64,000 nucleotides of DNA from Nocardia abscessus. Lineage in GTDB: Bacteria > Actinomycetota > Actinomycetes > Mycobacteriales > Mycobacteriaceae. This document shows, in pieces, positions 35,788 to 44,319 of the stretch (its first letter is position 1; each line of letters begins with the position of its first letter). The position numbers and the translations under genes were made by a program. The notes below the pieces were generated by a model. That model saw nothing but the letters and a program-made list of their open reading frames with translations, was not told where the DNA came from and made no database searches. The stretch spans positions 334,152-398,151 of the forward strand of contig NZ_JADLQO010000006.1 of the NCBI RefSeq assembly GCF_015477775.1. The letters run 5' to 3'.

Positions 35788-37383
35788 GTGCGTACCTCGG
35801 CGCGAGAGTTACTCGAGCAACTGCTCGACCCGAACTCGTTCGTCAGCTGGGACCGGCCGCCGGTGACGGTGGCCGCATCCCCGCAGTACCGCGATGCCTT
35901 GCAGAAGGCGGCGGTCGCGGCGGGCATCGATGAATCGGTGCTCACCGGCGAAGGACTGCTGCGCGGTCAGCGCGTGGCCGTCATCGCCTGCGAGTTCGGA
36001 TTCCTGGCCGGCTCGATCGGCGTGGCGGCCGCGGAGCGGATCGTCTCGGCGGTCGAGCGCGCCACTGAACTCGGGCTGCCGCTGGTCGCGTCACCGACCT
36101 CCGGCGGCACCCGGATGCAGGAGGGCACCGTCGCCTTCGTGCAGATGGTGAAGATCGCCGGTGCGGTCGCGGCGCACAAGTCGGCCGGTCATCCCTACCT
36201 TGTCTACCTGCGTAATCCCACGATGGGCGGCGTCTTCGCCTCGTGGGGTTCGCTGGGGCACATCACCTTCGCCGAACCCGGTGCGCTGATCGGGTTTCTC
36301 GGCCCGCGGGTCTACGAGGCCCTGTACGGCAAGCCGTTTCCGGAGGGCGTGCAGACCGCGGAGAACCTGTATCGGCGTGGCGTCATCGATGGCGTTCTGA
36401 CGATTCCGGTCTTCCGCCGGATCGCCCACCGCGCGCTGAGTGTGTTCAGTGGCGTCGAGTTGCCCGATTCCACTGCCGCACGGCCGGTTTCCGAACGGCC
36501 CGCGGCACTCGAACCGAGTTCGACGCCGCTGCGGCCAACGCACGATCCGAATGACGCTGCGGCGGAACGGATTCGACTCGGCGAACCGGAGAGCCGTTCC
36601 GAAGGCAATGCGGTGTGGCAGTCGGTCCTTATCTCGCGCCGTCCGCAGCGTCCCGGGCTCCGGGATCTCTTACGTCATGTGACACAACGGGTTCCGCTCA
36701 GCGGCACCGGGCAGGGCGAGTCCGATCGCACGGCGGTGCTCGCTCTCGGACGTTTTCGAGGGCAGCCGTGCGTGGTGTTCGGGCACGACCGGCGCGGCCA
36801 GCAGGGTGAGAACACCATGGGCCCGGCCGCCCTGCGCGAGGCGCGGCGGAGTATGGCGCTTGCTCAGGAGTTGCGGCTGCCGCTGGTGCTGGTGATCGAT
36901 ACGGTGGGTGCGGCGCTGTCGAAGGAGGCCGAGGAGCGCGGACTCGCCCCCGAAATCGCCCGCTGCATTGCGGATCTGGTGACGCTGGACACCCCGACCG
37001 TCTCGGTGCTGCTCGGTCAGGGCACCGGCGGTGGCGCGCTGGCGCTGCTGCCCGCCGACCGGGTGCTCGCCGCCACGCATGGCTGGCTGGCCCCGCTGCC
37101 GCCGGAAGGGGCGAGCGCCATCGTCTTCCGCGACACCGACCATGCGGCGGAACTTGCTGCCGCGCAACGCATCAGCGCCGCCGATCTGCTCGCCGACGGC
37201 GTGGTCGACCGGATCGTGCCCGAATTCCCCGACGCGGCGGACGAGCCGGTGGACTTCGCCCGCCGGATGGTCGCCGCGATCGCGCACGAACTGGCCGCGT
37301 TGCGCGCCCGTCCGGAATCGGAGTTGCTCGCGGCGCGGCGGGCGCGCTACCGGCGGCTCGGGCTGCCCGGCGGGACGAGCTGA
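35788..37383 (+). CDS. accD3: Acyl-CoA carboxylase carboxyltransferase AccD3
   Basis: Biotin-dependent carboxyltransferase with both halves in one chain (531 aa, Rv0904c type), transferring carboxyl to acetyl-CoA or a related acyl-CoA. The beta half has SPTSGGTRMQEG, LRNPTMGGVFASWGSLGH and EPGALIGFLGPRVYEALYG. The alpha half has VIDTVGAALSKEAEERGLA, GQGTGGGALALLPADRVLAA and LPPEGASAIVFRD. A Cys4 zinc ribbon, found in E. coli AccD, is absent. A Pro/Ser linker (about 225-275) joins the halves. The gene lies behind the conservon, with its own likely leaderless promoter. No biotin carboxylase is in this window. Confidence 0.9.
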   Translation: MRTSARELLEQLLDPNSFVSWDRPPVTVAASPQYRDALQKAAVAAGIDESVLTGEGLLRGQRVAVIACEFGFLAGSIGVAAAERIVSAVERATELGLPLVASPTSGGTRMQEGTVAFVQMVKIAGAVAAHKSAGHPYLVYLRNPTMGGVFASWGSLGHITFAEPGALIGFLGPRVYEALYGKPFPEGVQTAENLYRRGVIDGVLTIPVFRRIAHRALSVFSGVELPDSTAARPVSERPAALEPSSTPLRPTHDPNDAAAERIRLGEPESRSEGNAVWQSVLISRRPQRPGLRDLLRHVTQRVPLSGTGQGESDRTAVLALGRFRGQPCVVFGHDRRGQQGENTMGPAALREARRSMALAQELRLPLVLVIDTVGAALSKEAEERGLAPEIARCIADLVTLDTPTVSVLLGQGTGGGALALLPADRVLAATHGWLAPLPPEGASAIVFRDTDHAAELAAAQRISAADLLADGVVDRIVPEFPDAADEPVDFARRMVAAIAHELAALRARPESELLAARRARYRRLGLPGGTS

Positions 37384-37497
37384 CCCAGGGCAAACGCGGT
37401 ACGTTCCGGCCCTTGGCCGCAGGTTTCCAGCAAATTGCGGGCCAACACACCCGAGGGCGTGATTGACGGTTCGCCGCCGCACTTCTACCGTCGGAAT

Positions 37498-38355
37498 GTG
37501 ACCTTCAAAAGCGAGACCAGCACCGTTCCCTCGATCGTGCTGAACGACGGGAACGTGATCCCGCAGCTCGGCTTCGGCGTGTTCCAAGTGCCCGCCGAGG
37601 ACGTCGTTTCGGCCGTCACCAGCGCGCTCGAGGTCGGCTACCGCAGCATCGACACCGCCGCTGTCTACGGAAACGAGGAGGGCACCGGCCGGGCGATCCG
37701 GGAATCCGGCCTGCCCCGCGACGAGATCTACGTCACCACCAAGCTGTGGAATTCCGAGCAGGGCTACGACTCGACGCTGCGCGCGTTCGACGCCAGCATG
37801 CAGCGGCTCGGCCTGGACTACCTCGACCTCTACCTCATCCACTGGCCGGTGGCCGCCGCCGACCGGTTCGTGGACACCTTCCGCGCTTTCCAGGCGCTGA
37901 AGTCCCAGGGCCGGGTGCGCTCGATCGGCGTCTCGAACTTCACGGTCGCGCACATCCAGCGGCTCATCGCCGAGACCGGTGAGATCCCAGTGGTGAACCA
38001 GATCGAGCTGCACCCCAGGTTGGCGCAACGCGAGCTGCGCGAGTTCCACGCCGCCAACGCGATCGCCACCGAGGCGTGGAGCCCGCTCGGGCAGGGCACG
38101 CTGCTCGCGGAGAGCGCCATCACAACGGTGGCCGCCGAGGTCGGTCGCACTCCGGCGCAGGTGATCATTCGCTGGCATCTGCAGCTGGGCAATGTCGTCA
38201 TCCCGAAGTCGGTCACGCCATCGCGGATCGCGGAGAACTTCGACGTGTTCGGTTTCGAGCTGAGCCCGCAGCAGATGGACGCGATCAACGCGCTGGACAA
38301 CGGTTCGCGCCTCGGTGGTGATCCGGACACGTTCACGCTCGGTCTGATCGACTGA
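37498..38355 (+). CDS. Aldo/keto reductase
   Basis: NADPH-dependent oxidoreductase of the aldo-keto reductase superfamily, 285 residues. The catalytic tetrad is visible: Asp and Tyr in SIDTAAVYGNE, Lys in VTTKLWNSEQGY, His in LYLIHWPV. The cofactor loop IPKSVTPSRIAEN is intact. It resembles the mycobacterial Rv2971-type and 2,5-diketo-gluconate reductase-like enzymes. GTG 37498 is chosen because it matches the family N-terminus (PSIVLNDGNVIPQLGFGVF soon after); an in-frame start at 37435 would add a non-conserved extension. Converges with the flavoprotein gene 25 bases on. Confidence 0.9.
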   Translation: MTFKSETSTVPSIVLNDGNVIPQLGFGVFQVPAEDVVSAVTSALEVGYRSIDTAAVYGNEEGTGRAIRESGLPRDEIYVTTKLWNSEQGYDSTLRAFDASMQRLGLDYLDLYLIHWPVAAADRFVDTFRAFQALKSQGRVRSIGVSNFTVAHIQRLIAETGEIPVVNQIELHPRLAQRELREFHAANAIATEAWSPLGQGTLLAESAITTVAAEVGRTPAQVIIRWHLQLGNVVIPKSVTPSRIAENFDVFGFELSPQQMDAINALDNGSRLGGDPDTFTLGLID

Positions 38356-38380
38356 CGTTCCGGGTCGGCGGGTGCGGCGG

Positions 38381-39484
38381 TCAGCGCAATCCGAGATGTT
38401 CGGTGAGTTCGTGCGCCGCCGCGCGTCCCGCGCGATTGGCGCCGACGGTGCTGGCCGACGGCCCGTAGCCGATCAGGTGGACGCGCGGGTCGGCGGCTAC
38501 CTGGGTGGCCAGCCGGCCCGTCATGGTGATGCCTCCGCCGGGCCCGCGCAGTCGAAGTGGTGCGAGGTGGTCGAGGGCGCTGCGGAACCCGGTGGCCCAG
38601 AGGATCACGTCCGCCTGCTGAAAGCTGCCGTCGGCCCAGCGCACCCCACCGGGTTCGATGCGCTCGAACATCGGCAAGCGGGTGAGCGCGCCTCGGGCTC
38701 GTGCCGCGCGTAGGCGGTCGTCGAGCCGCAACCCGGTGACCGAAACCACTGATCCCGGTGGCAACCCGCGCCGCACCCGGTCTTCGACCATCGCGACCGC
38801 GGCGCGCCCGGTCTCCTCGGTGAAGGGACCCTCGCGGAAGCGCGGCGGGGTCCTCGTCACCCAAGTGGTGGTGGTGACCTGGGAGATCTCGTCGAGCAGC
38901 TGTACCGCCGAGATGCCGCCGCCGACCACGACGACGTGCTTGCCCGCGAACTCCGCGGCGCTGCGGTAGTCGTGGGTGTGCAGCTGGCGGCCGGTGAAGG
39001 CTTCCGCTCCCGGGTAGTGCGGGACGAACGGATGCTCCCAGGTGCCGGTGCAGTTGATCACACCGCGCACCCGGATGGCTCCGGCCGCGTCGGTTTCCGC
39101 GTTGAGCACCGTTCCGCGCTCTGCCGGGTCGCCCTCTTGGGTGCGGTCACAGACCACAGTGACCGACACCTGCCGGTGGACGCGCAGGTCGAACCGTTTT
39201 TCGTACAGCTCGTAGTAGTGCGGTACAGCGGTGGCCGCGGGTACGGACGACGAACCCGGCGGCAAGGTCTCGGCGAACGGCATGCCGGGCAGGTCGTGCA
39301 CCCTGTTCACCGTTTCCAGGGTGAGCGATGGCCAGCGGAACTGCCACGCGCCGCCGGGACCGGGGGACCGGTCGACCAGCAGAAAGTGCCGCTCGGGACG
39401 CAGCCCGAGGCGTTGCAGGTGATATCCGGCCGACAGCCCCGCCTGACCAGCGCCGATCACCAGGATGTCGAAGTCGGTCGGCAC
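38381..39484 (-). CDS. Flavin-containing monooxygenase-like oxidoreductase
   Basis: FAD-dependent NAD(P)H oxidoreductase of 367 residues. It has the FAD Rossmann motif GAGQAGLSAGYHLQR at about 12, an internal NAD(P) motif VVVGGGISAVQLLDE, and ATGF near the end, typical of flavoprotein monooxygenases or thioredoxin-reductase-like enzymes. The N-terminal region has PGGAWQFRWPSLTLETVN, seen in FMO-like proteins. Substrate unknown. It is convergent with the aldo/keto reductase gene and divergent from the crotonase gene. Confidence 0.85.
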   Translation of the reverse strand: MPTDFDILVIGAGQAGLSAGYHLQRLGLRPERHFLLVDRSPGPGGAWQFRWPSLTLETVNRVHDLPGMPFAETLPPGSSSVPAATAVPHYYELYEKRFDLRVHRQVSVTVVCDRTQEGDPAERGTVLNAETDAAGAIRVRGVINCTGTWEHPFVPHYPGAEAFTGRQLHTHDYRSAAEFAGKHVVVVGGGISAVQLLDEISQVTTTTWVTRTPPRFREGPFTEETGRAAVAMVEDRVRRGLPPGSVVSVTGLRLDDRLRAARARGALTRLPMFERIEPGGVRWADGSFQQADVILWATGFRSALDHLAPLRLRGPGGGITMTGRLATQVAADPRVHLIGYGPSASTVGANRAGRAAAHELTEHLGLR

Positions 39485-39573
39485 AGCCGGTGATCGTATC
39501 GCCTGGCGCGGAAAGGGTGACGGGCTATGGCAGAGTGAAGAGACCAGATGGACCGTTCAGCCGGGGAGGTCGC

Positions 39574-40302
39574 ATGCTCGGGGTCAGCCGTGACGGTGAC
39601 GTGGTCACCATCGAACTACGGCGGGAGGAGCGTCGCAACGCGCTCAACTACGAACTCGTGACACTGCTGCGCGAGGCGGTGCTCGCCGCGGTCGCCGACG
39701 AGGCGCGGGTCCTCGTGTTGACGGGCCGCGGCCCGGTCTTCAGCGCGGGCGCCGACCTGTCCGGGGTGTACTCCGACGATTTCCTGTCCGGGCTGCTGGA
39801 GATGCTGCACACGATCGAATCGGCGCCGATCCCGGTGATTTCGGCGATCAACGGCGCCGCGATCGGAGCGGGGGTGCAGCTGGCGCTCGCCTCGGATCTG
39901 CGAGTGATCTCACCGGAGGCGTACATCGCGGTCCCCGCCGCGAAACTGGGCATCACCGTGGACCGGTGGACCGTGCGCAGGCTGGTCGCCCTGATCGGCG
40001 GCGGACCGGCGCGAACCGTGCTGCTGGGCGCCGAACAGATACCGGCCGACGACGCCTACGCCTTCGGGTTCGCCAACCGGATCGGCGGGCTGGCCGACGC
40101 ACAAGCCTGGGCCAAGCAGATCGCGGCGCTGGCCCCGTTGTCGCTGCGGCACATGAAGCTGGTGCTCAACGACGACGGAACGCGCGATCCGGAAACCGCG
40201 CAGCAGCGGGCGGCACTCGAGGCCGCGTGGACGAGCGAGGATGCCAAGGAGGGTCGTTTGGCCAGGCAGGAAAAGCGTCCGGCGAAGTTCGTGGGGCGAT
40301 GA
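39574..40302 (+). CDS. echA6: EchA6-like crotonase-fold acyl-CoA binder
   Basis: Crotonase-fold protein of 242 residues, closest in appearance to mycobacterial EchA6 (Rv0905). That protein binds acyl-CoA and passes it to fatty acid synthase II rather than catalysing hydration. The oxyanion-hole segments are present (SAGADLSGVY; NGAAIGAGVQLALASD). The two catalytic Glu of enoyl-CoA hydratase are replaced: Gln102 stands in the GGxxEL position and Ala122 in the xxPE position (VPAAKLGITVD). The start is supported by GGGGAGG 6 bases before the ATG. Its stop overlaps the start of the next gene. Confidence 0.88.
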   Translation: MLGVSRDGDVVTIELRREERRNALNYELVTLLREAVLAAVADEARVLVLTGRGPVFSAGADLSGVYSDDFLSGLLEMLHTIESAPIPVISAINGAAIGAGVQLALASDLRVISPEAYIAVPAAKLGITVDRWTVRRLVALIGGGPARTVLLGAEQIPADDAYAFGFANRIGGLADAQAWAKQIAALAPLSLRHMKLVLNDDGTRDPETAQQRAALEAAWTSEDAKEGRLARQEKRPAKFVGR

Positions 40303-41441
40303 TGGACATCAGACGTATCGGAGGCGCGGCCGCGGGTGCGCTGGGCATCGCCTGGCTGGTCCGGGCGGTGTGGGACATCCCGTCGGCGATGGGCGCTTCG
40401 ATCTCCGCCATTCAGCCGCACGCGGTGGGCGCGACGACCTATCGCGATCGCCAGTTCCACAACACCGAGCCCAGTAGCCAGATAGCCGCGGGTTCGGCTC
40501 CCTCGCTGCTGGTCTCGGCCCTGACCCGGCGCAACGCGGGCAGGCCGCGTGGCGCCATCCCGTTGCAAACCCCGCAGCCCACGGCGGCGGCCGCGCTCGC
40601 CGTCACCTGGTACGGCCACGCGACGACGTTGATCGAGGTCGACGGGTACCGGATTCTCACCGATCCGGTGTGGAGCGAGCGGGTTTCGCCTTCGCCGCTG
40701 GTCGGGCCGGCGCGGCTGCATCCGGTGCCGCAACCGCTGGCCGATCTGCCCCCGATCGACGCGGTGATCATCTCGCACGACCACTACGACCACCTGGACA
40801 AGGAGACGGTCCGAGAGCTGGTGGCGCGCCAGAGCGCGCCGTTCCTGGTTCCGATCGGCATCGGCGCCCACTTGCGGCACTGGGGTGTCCCGGAGGATCG
40901 GATCGTCGAATTGGATTGGGGCGGTTCGATTTCGCTCACCGAGCTCGGCCGGGACCGGGATGGCGTGGATCTGGTGATCACCTGCACGGAGGCGCGGCAC
41001 TTCTCCGGACGCGGCCTGCTGCGCAACACCACCCTGTGGGCCTCGTGGTCGATCGTCGGTCCCACACGGCGTGCGTACTTCGGCGGCGACACCGGCTACA
41101 CCAAAGCGTTCGCCGCGGCGGGCGCCGCGCTCGGCCCGTTCGATCTGACGCTGCTGCCGATCGGCGCCTACGACGAGCGCTGGCCGGATGTGCACATGAA
41201 TCCCGAGGAGGCGGTCCGGGCACACGCCGATCTGTGTGGCGGCGATCCGGGCCGCGGCCTGCTGGTGCCCATTCACTGGGCGACGTTCAATCTCGCCTTC
41301 CACGGCTGGTCCGAGCCGGTCGGGCGCATGGTGGCCGCGGCGCGGTCGGCGGGTACTGCGGTCGCAGTACCGATGCCCGGCCAGCGTGTGGACCCGTCGA
41401 GTGCCCCACCTGCGGATTCTTGGTGGGAGAATGTTGGGTGA
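40299..41441 (+). CDS. Metallo-beta-lactamase-fold hydrolase, NAPE-PLD-like
   Basis: 380-residue hydrolase of the metallo-beta-lactamase superfamily (Rv0906 type; resembling N-acyl-phosphatidylethanolamine phospholipase D and UlaG). An N-terminal helix (about 5-24) may anchor it in the membrane. Metal ligands: HDHYDH in ISHDHYDHLDKET, His in TEARHFSGRG, Asp in YFGGDTGYTKAF and His in PIHWATF. Start at ATG 40299 overlaps the echA6 stop (ATGATG), so both are translated together; ATG 40302 is equally possible. Lipid phosphodiesterase function is a family guess only. Confidence 0.88.
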   Translation: MMDIRRIGGAAAGALGIAWLVRAVWDIPSAMGASISAIQPHAVGATTYRDRQFHNTEPSSQIAAGSAPSLLVSALTRRNAGRPRGAIPLQTPQPTAAAALAVTWYGHATTLIEVDGYRILTDPVWSERVSPSPLVGPARLHPVPQPLADLPPIDAVIISHDHYDHLDKETVRELVARQSAPFLVPIGIGAHLRHWGVPEDRIVELDWGGSISLTELGRDRDGVDLVITCTEARHFSGRGLLRNTTLWASWSIVGPTRRAYFGGDTGYTKAFAAAGAALGPFDLTLLPIGAYDERWPDVHMNPEEAVRAHADLCGGDPGRGLLVPIHWATFNLAFHGWSEPVGRMVAAARSAGTAVAVPMPGQRVDPSSAPPADSWWENVG

Positions 41442-41480
41442 ACGACTCCGGCTAATTGACGACAGGAAGGATTCACGGCG

Positions 41481-41687
41481 ATGAGTTTCGCGGATACGGT
41501 CAAGGGCCTGGTCGAAAAGGGGAAGGACGCGGCGGCCAAGAACTCCGACAAGATCAACCAAGCGGTCGACAAGGCCGGTGACTTCATCGATCAGAAGACG
41601 CACGGCAAGTACACGGACAAGATCGCGAAGGGCAAAGAGGCCGCCAAGAAGGTGGTCCCGCCCGATCAGTCCGGACCGCACGCCTGA
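41481..41687 (+). CDS. MT0933-type antitoxin-like protein, copy 1
   Basis: 68-residue Lys/Ala/Asp-rich helical protein of the MT0933 antitoxin family (Rv0909 type). The body reads as amphipathic repeats: KGKDAAAKNSDKINQ, AVDKAGDFIDQKTHGKY and KIAKGKEAAKKVV. AGGAAGGA lies 8 bases before the ATG. In mycobacteria the cognate toxin (Rv0910, SRPBCC fold) is adjacent; no such gene is seen here. A close paralogue follows ligD at 44101. It may serve as an orphan antitoxin or have another, nucleic-acid related role; function unproven. Confidence 0.8.
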   Translation: MSFADTVKGLVEKGKDAAAKNSDKINQAVDKAGDFIDQKTHGKYTDKIAKGKEAAKKVVPPDQSGPHA

Positions 41688-41690
41688 GCG

Positions 41691-41723
41691 AGCGGCGGAG
41701 ACCACGTCGTGGTCTCCGCCGCT
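41691..41723 (+). terminator. Terminator between antitoxin-like gene and ligD
   Basis: Arms AGCGGCGGAGACCACG and its complement with a single-base loop (33 nt in all), 3 bases past the antitoxin-like stop and 11 bases before the ligD start. Confidence 0.8.
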
Positions 41724-41728
41724 ACACT
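41723..41728 (+). promoter_or_regulatory. -10 element of ligD
   Basis: TACACT, whose first base is the last base of the terminator stem, 6 bases before the ATG at 41735. It predicts a leaderless ligD mRNA. Confidence 0.5.
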
Positions 41729-41734
41729 TCGGAT

Positions 41735-44056
41735 ATGGCGGCCCGCCGCGCGTTCGGTGGTATCGAGGTTGACCTGAGCAACCTCGACAAGGTGCTGTAT
41801 CCGGCCACCGGCACCACCAAAGGCGAAGTCATCGCCTATTATTCGGCGATCGCGCCTGCCATGCTGCCGCATATCGCCGGCCGGGCGGTCACCCGGAAGC
41901 GCTGGCCCAACGGGGTCGACGAACCGTCCTTCTTCGAAAAGAATCTTCCGTCGCACGCGCCGTCCTGGATCGAGCGGCGCACCCTGCGGCATTCCGATCG
42001 CAAGGTCCACTACCCGCTGATCGATTCCGAAGCAGGGCTGGCCTGGCTCGCGCAGCAGGCCGCGCTGGAAGTCCATGTGCCGCAGTGGCGTTTCGACGGC
42101 GACGAGATGGGCCCGGCGACCAGGTTGGTCTTCGATCTGGACCCGGGCAAGGGCGTCGGGCTCGCCGAATGCGCCGAGGTGGCGCTCGCGGTGCGCGAGA
42201 TGGTCGAGGGCATCGGTTTGCACGCGTTCCCGGTCACCAGCGGCAGCAAGGGCATTCACCTCTACGTGCCGTTGGATCGCGAGCTGAGTCCGGGCGGCGC
42301 GTCCACGGTGGCCAAGCAGGTGGCCACGAATCTGGAACGGCTGCACCCGGACCTGGTCACGTCGACGATGGCGAAGGCGGCTCGCGGCGGCAAGGTCTTT
42401 CTGGACTGGAGCCAGAACAACCCCGCGAAGACCACGATCGCGCCCTACTCGTTGCGGGGGCGGCCGGAGCCGAACGTCGCCGCCGCGCGCACGTGGAAAG
42501 AGATCGAGAACCGGAAGAAGCTGCGGCACCTGCGGTTCGACGAGGTGCTGGCCAGGTACCGAGCCGACGGTGATCTGCTGGCGGAGCTGGATCCGCCGCT
42601 GGCGCGGCGTGATTCGACCTCGACGCAGGCAGGGCCGGACGCGTTGACGAAGTATCGCTCGATGCGTGATCCGGCCCGCACGCCGGAGCCCGTCCCCGCC
42701 CAGGCGCCCGAGCCGGGGACGAACAACCGCTACGTCGTGCAGGAGCATCACGCGCGGCGGCTGCACTGGGATGTGCGGCTGGAGCGCGACGGTGTCCTGG
42801 TGTCCTGGGCGGTGCCCAAGGGCCCGCCGACCTCGCCGGAGCAGAATCGCCTCGCGGTGCACACCGAGGATCATCCGATGGAGTATCTCGACTTCCACGG
42901 CGCCATCCCGAAGGGCGAGTACGGCGCGGGCGAGATGACGATCTGGGACTCCGGCATCTATGAGACCGAGAAGTGGCGCGACGACGAAGTCATCGTCCGG
43001 TTCCACGGCAAGCGGCTCACCGGCCGGTACGCGCTGATCCAGACCAACGGCAACCAGTGGCTGATGCACCTGATGCGTGCTTCCGACGCTGCCGAACCCC
43101 AGGAAGAGGCGGACAAGTCGCCGGGCCGGATCATCCGTCCGTCCAACGGGCCCGCGCCGCTGCCGCGCGGACTGTCGCCGATGCTCGCGACTCCCGGCGA
43201 CGTCAACGAACTCGGGGCCGACGAGTGGTGCTTCGAGACGAAGTGGGACGGCTTCCGGCTGATCGCCGAGATCGATTCCGGCGCGATCACCTTGCGCAGC
43301 CGGGCGGGGAACATCGTGACCGACCGCTATCCCGGCATCGCGGCGTTGCGGCGGGAGTTGTCCGGGCACCGAGTGGTGCTGGACGGCGAGGCGGTCGTCT
43401 TCGACGATCACGACGTGGCGATCCTCGGTCTGCTGCAAGCCGATGCGGCGCGGGCCGTTTTCGTCGCGTTCGATGTGCTGTACCTGGACGGCACCTCGCT
43501 GCTGCGCAAACGCTATTCCGATCGCCGCAGGGTGCTCGAGGCGCTCGCCGCGAACGCGCCGTCGCTGGTGGTGCCGCCGCGACTGGACGGCTCGGGCGCC
43601 GAAGCCCTGCGCTACAGCCAGGAGCAAGGGCTGGAGGGCGTGGTCGCGAAACGCAAGGATTCGGTGTATCTGCCGGGCAAGCGCGGGCATTCCTGGGTGA
43701 AGCAGCGCAACTGGCGCACTCAGCAGGTGCTGATCGGCGGCTGGCGGCGCAGCACGGCGCGGGATTTCAAATCGCTGCTGGTCGGCATTCCGCACGACGG
43801 GCGGCTGATCTACGTCGGCCGGGTCGGTACCGGCTTCGACGAGCCGGTCATGCGGGACCTGGCGGCGCGCTTGCGCAAGCTGGAGCGAAAGACCTCGCCG
43901 TTCGACAACGACCTCACCGCGCAGGAGCGCAAGGAGGCGGTGTGGGTGACGCCGAAACTCGGTGGCACCGTTAGGTTCATGAACTGGACCGAGGCGGGAC
44001 GGCTGTGGCACCCGGCCTGGGTCGGGGCCGCGCCGCACGCGCGGGAGGCTGGGTAG
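41735..44056 (+). CDS. ligD: NHEJ DNA ligase LigD (Pol-PE-Lig)
   Basis: ATP-dependent DNA repair ligase of non-homologous end joining, 773 aa. Domain order is that of M. tuberculosis LigD. First comes the primase-like polymerase (about 1-290; TRKRWPNGVDEPSFFEKN, metal-binding LVFDLDPG, TSGSKGIHLYVPL). Next is the 3'-phosphoesterase (about 325-450; QEHHARRLHWDVRLERDG, GAIPKGEYGAGEMTIWDSG). Last is the ligase (from about 475; nucleotidyl Lys503 in FETKWDGFRL, DGEAVVF, EGVVAKRKDSVY, RGHSWVKQRNW). All core motifs are intact. The gene is flanked by two antitoxin-like genes. The partner Ku gene is not in this window, unlike the adjacent Ku/LigD order in mycobacteria. Confidence 0.95.
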   Translation: MAARRAFGGIEVDLSNLDKVLYPATGTTKGEVIAYYSAIAPAMLPHIAGRAVTRKRWPNGVDEPSFFEKNLPSHAPSWIERRTLRHSDRKVHYPLIDSEAGLAWLAQQAALEVHVPQWRFDGDEMGPATRLVFDLDPGKGVGLAECAEVALAVREMVEGIGLHAFPVTSGSKGIHLYVPLDRELSPGGASTVAKQVATNLERLHPDLVTSTMAKAARGGKVFLDWSQNNPAKTTIAPYSLRGRPEPNVAAARTWKEIENRKKLRHLRFDEVLARYRADGDLLAELDPPLARRDSTSTQAGPDALTKYRSMRDPARTPEPVPAQAPEPGTNNRYVVQEHHARRLHWDVRLERDGVLVSWAVPKGPPTSPEQNRLAVHTEDHPMEYLDFHGAIPKGEYGAGEMTIWDSGIYETEKWRDDEVIVRFHGKRLTGRYALIQTNGNQWLMHLMRASDAAEPQEEADKSPGRIIRPSNGPAPLPRGLSPMLATPGDVNELGADEWCFETKWDGFRLIAEIDSGAITLRSRAGNIVTDRYPGIAALRRELSGHRVVLDGEAVVFDDHDVAILGLLQADAARAVFVAFDVLYLDGTSLLRKRYSDRRRVLEALAANAPSLVVPPRLDGSGAEALRYSQEQGLEGVVAKRKDSVYLPGKRGHSWVKQRNWRTQQVLIGGWRRSTARDFKSLLVGIPHDGRLIYVGRVGTGFDEPVMRDLAARLRKLERKTSPFDNDLTAQERKEAVWVTPKLGGTVRFMNWTEAGRLWHPAWVGAAPHAREAG

Positions 44057-44100
44057 GGTTGATTCGCGGTTGTTCCCAGCGCGAAAACGAGGAGTGCACG

Positions 44101-44277
44101 GTGGACTTCAAGAACCTGGCAGGCAAAGCGATGGACCTGGCCCAGAAGAACGCGGACAAGCTGGACGCGGTCATCGACAAGGCGGGCGACCTCGTGGACG
44201 AGAAGACGGGGAAGAAGTACGCGAGCCAGGTCGACACCGCCCAGGACGCGGCCAAGAAGGCCTTGCGGGAGCAGTGA
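44101..44277 (+). CDS. MT0933-type antitoxin-like protein, copy 2
   Basis: 58-residue paralogue of the protein at 41481, sharing the core KNxDKxxxxxDKAGDxxDxKTxxKY and a terminal AAKK. Charged, helical and without Cys. GAGGAG lies about 7 bases before the GTG start. It is 44 bases downstream of ligD in the same direction and probably co-transcribed with it. No toxin gene follows; the next gene is convergent. Confidence 0.75.
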   Translation: MDFKNLAGKAMDLAQKNADKLDAVIDKAGDLVDEKTGKKYASQVDTAQDAAKKALREQ

Positions 44278-44283
44278 ACGATC

Positions 44284-44314
44284 GAACGGGACCCGGCCGC
44301 GCCGGGGCCCGTTC
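44284..44314. terminator. Terminator hairpin between convergent genes
   Basis: Arms 44284-44296 and 44302-44314 (GAACGGGACCCGG versus CCGGGGCCCGTTC, one mismatch), 5-base loop, 7 bases past the antitoxin-like stop. It can serve both the ligD operon and the convergent hydrolase gene. Confidence 0.65.
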
Positions 44315-44319
44315 TCGTG

